Source: CBDDHT01 sp965228615 | Lineage (GTDB): Bacteria; Pseudomonadota; Alphaproteobacteria; Rhizobiales; Methyloligellaceae | Assembly (NCBI GenBank): GCA_965228615.1 | Contig: CBDDHT010000003.1 | Location: 496,001-560,000 of the forward strand | DNA length: 64,000 nt | Reading direction: 5' to 3' | In this document: positions 62,764 through 64,000 of the stretch, in pieces | Layout: each line of letters opens with the position of its first letter | Numbering within the stretch: position 1 is the first letter of the stretch | Notes under the pieces: model-generated | Told to the model about the DNA's origin: nothing | The model's input: the letters and a program-made list of their open reading frames with translations, nothing else | Database searches by the model: none | Program-made: the position numbers and the translations under genes

Positions 62764-63669
62764 ATGCCTGCCGTATCCCAGCAGATATCCATATCCGACA
62801 CGCACCTCCGACAGTCACATTCGGCAGGCAAGCAAGCGTGGTCATCCGGCGACCATGTCATCACCTCGCCGGACTACATTGGGGCCGTGAGCGCTGAACT
62901 GAAATTTGTTGCGAATAGCGCGATCGCGCCAACCGTACATATAGAATCCGGGCATCGTCCGTCGCGATATTCCGGCGAGTTTGCGATGACAACGGTCGAG
63001 ATCCAGGACGGACGGCCGCTTGCCGGCAATCTATCGCTCGACAAGCATGGTTTCGCGCTTAGAAAGATCAATACCGGTCGCATCGACTTCGAGAATGACG
63101 ATCAGGTGAAAACAGACTATCTCCCCGAAGTCGAAGCACTCGTCAAAGATGCGACAGGCGCATCGCGGATTCTCATCTTCGATCATACCGTGCGCAAGGA
63201 CGGAAACAGCGATGGACGAACGCCCGCCCGGCACGTCCATGTGGACTATACCGAGACCTCAGCCCCCAACCGCGTGCGCGATTTCATGGGCGACGCCGAA
63301 GCTGCAGACCTCCTCGCAAAGCGATACGTCCAAGTGAATGTGTGGCGCTCGATTCGTGGCGCTGTAGAACGCTCTCCGCTCGCACTACTGGATGCGCAAA
63401 CCCTTGATCAGGACGATCTGATCCGCACGGAACTACATAACCAAGGGCGCGTCGGTGAGATCTATAGCCTTCGTCACACCCCACACCAGCAATGGTATTA
63501 CTTTCCGAAAATGGCAGCGGACGAAGCCGTTCTGATCAAGGGGTTCGATTCAGATCTAAACGGGAAAGCTCGTTTCACGCCCCACACGGCGTTCGACGAC
63601 CCAACGACACCTTCCGATGCCCCGCCGCGTGAAAGCATCGAGGTCAGGACTTTCGCCTTCTTCGACTAG
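62764..63669 (+). CDS. CmcJ/NvfI-family oxidoreductase
   Basis: 301 residues. Features of the family are FDHTVRKD, the putative iron-ligand motif HVHVDYTETSAP (HxD), VNVWRSIRGAVERSPLALLDA and the C-terminal SLRHTPHQQWYYFPKM with FTPHTAFDDP. The family includes CmcJ of cephamycin methoxylation and fungal NvfI-like enzymes, thought to be non-haem iron hydroxylases. Bacterial members outside antibiotic clusters have no known substrate. AAGGAAA precedes the ATG. It is controlled, by inference, by the divergent LysR protein. Confidence 0.85.
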   Translation: MPAVSQQISISDTHLRQSHSAGKQAWSSGDHVITSPDYIGAVSAELKFVANSAIAPTVHIESGHRPSRYSGEFAMTTVEIQDGRPLAGNLSLDKHGFALRKINTGRIDFENDDQVKTDYLPEVEALVKDATGASRILIFDHTVRKDGNSDGRTPARHVHVDYTETSAPNRVRDFMGDAEAADLLAKRYVQVNVWRSIRGAVERSPLALLDAQTLDQDDLIRTELHNQGRVGEIYSLRHTPHQQWYYFPKMAADEAVLIKGFDSDLNGKARFTPHTAFDDPTTPSDAPPRESIEVRTFAFFD

Positions 63670-63702
63670 TCCGGGCTCGAGCTCTGCAGACGTTCCCCTC
63701 CC

Positions 63703-63737
63703 CCGGCTCATCCACCCTTATTGGGTGGATGGGCCGG
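63703..63737. terminator. hairpin between convergent genes
   Basis: CATCCACCC (63709-63717) pairs with GGGTGGATG (63723-63731) around TTATT. An outer CCGGC (63703-63707) pairs with GCCGG (63733-63737). It lies between the CmcJ-like stop and the stop of the edge gene. Confidence 0.65.
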
Positions 63738-63758
63738 CGGCATTCGCAATGACAAGCG

Positions 63759-64000
63759 TTACTCAGCGGACGCCTGACGCATTTCCGCGACACGGGCCAA
63801 TGCGTCCTCTCGCGATGCAACCAGATTGGGATCCATATCTTCGGCACGTGCACGCTTCAGAATTTCCTGTCGTGTCGCCTCGTGCGGATTAAAGCGAACC
63901 GTTCCAAGTGAATGGGCGTTGTTCAATTGTTTGCTGCAGAGCGCCCACCGGTACCAGGCATCGGGGAGAATTTCGGTGTCCTCGTAGTTCACCAGAAAAT
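63759..64000 (-). CDS. C-terminal fragment of an unknown protein cut by the window edge
   Basis: The minus-strand frame is open to the window edge and reads FLVNYEDTEILPDAWYRWALCSKQ onwards, ending MRQASAE; an internal GTG at 63992 is not needed as a start. About 80 C-terminal residues are visible: a Trp-rich segment, then a basic helical tail. I recognise no family. Confidence 0.55.
   Translation of the reverse strand, partial: FLVNYEDTEILPDAWYRWALCSKQLNNAHSLGTVRFNPHEATRQEILKRARAEDMDPNLVASREDALARVAEMRQASAE

Noticed and set aside
1..64000. rRNA, tRNA, prophage or integrative-element ends
   Set aside because: I saw no cloverleaf with anticodon, rRNA core sequence, integrase or phage structural gene on either strand.

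Overview
The window is a chromosomal stretch of a moderately GC-rich alphaproteobacterium. The clearest markers are a Ros/MucR-type zinc-finger regulator (42.7 kb), tripartite tricarboxylate transporters (TTT), and a two-subunit NAD-dependent formate dehydrogenase of the methylotroph FDH1 type. Further markers are a SucCD/malate-CoA-ligase-like pair and palindromic intergenic repeats of alphaproteobacterial type. I would not name a genus. I saw no rRNA, tRNA, CRISPR array, prophage or classical insertion sequence with defined ends.

Layout. 0-2.3 kb: a short MetE-like gene and an alpha/beta hydrolase. 2.4-7.1 kb: a type I secretion ABC/adaptor pair between two Crp/Fnr regulators, with no visible substrate. 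7.3-8.9 kb: a cholesterol-oxidase-like GMC enzyme. 9.0-15.5 kb: an acetoin dehydrogenase cluster (acoX-A-B-C, all on the minus strand) with the sigma-54 activator AcoR and a perfect -24/-12 promoter match. 15.6-16.4 kb: a hydratase/FAH-like enzyme. 16.6-21.5 kb: a HlyD/RbbA/YhhJ-type export operon ending in a nested palindrome. 21.6-24.8 kb: a translationally coupled M1-peptidase and ChaN-PDZ pair. 25.0-25.5 kb: a DUF427 protein.

25.5-40.6 kb is the most interesting block. On the minus strand are a SucCD-like CoA ligase, FdsB/FdsA formate dehydrogenase and a PanE-like ketoacid reductase. Divergently on the plus strand are a TTT uptake system, a GntR/FCD regulator, a ThDP-dependent lyase/decarboxylase and a formyl-CoA:oxalate CoA-transferase (Frc). 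Palindromes of the TGGTATA...TATACCA type sit in the divergent promoter region and in front of gntR. This suggests one regulon that imports an acid, activates it with CoA, cleaves it to formyl-CoA plus a second product, and oxidises the released formate.

40.6-44.7 kb is gene-poor: a REP-associated (RAYT) transposase next to two inverted-repeat elements, mucR, and small or uncertain ORFs. 44.8-52.1 kb: a bacterial alpha-2-macroglobulin with an intact thioester, plus penicillin-binding protein 1C. 52.3-53.5 kb: an MFS exporter. 53.7-56.9 kb: a second TTT operon. 57.1-60.5 kb: a membrane sensor that looks like a histidine kinase but has lost its phospho-acceptor histidine, coupled to a periplasmic ligand-binding protein. 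60.7-60.97 kb: a striking element predicted to fold as a three-way junction. 61.1-64 kb: a haem-binding DUF3365 protein, a LysR regulator divergent from a CmcJ/NvfI-family oxidoreductase, and a gene cut by the window edge.
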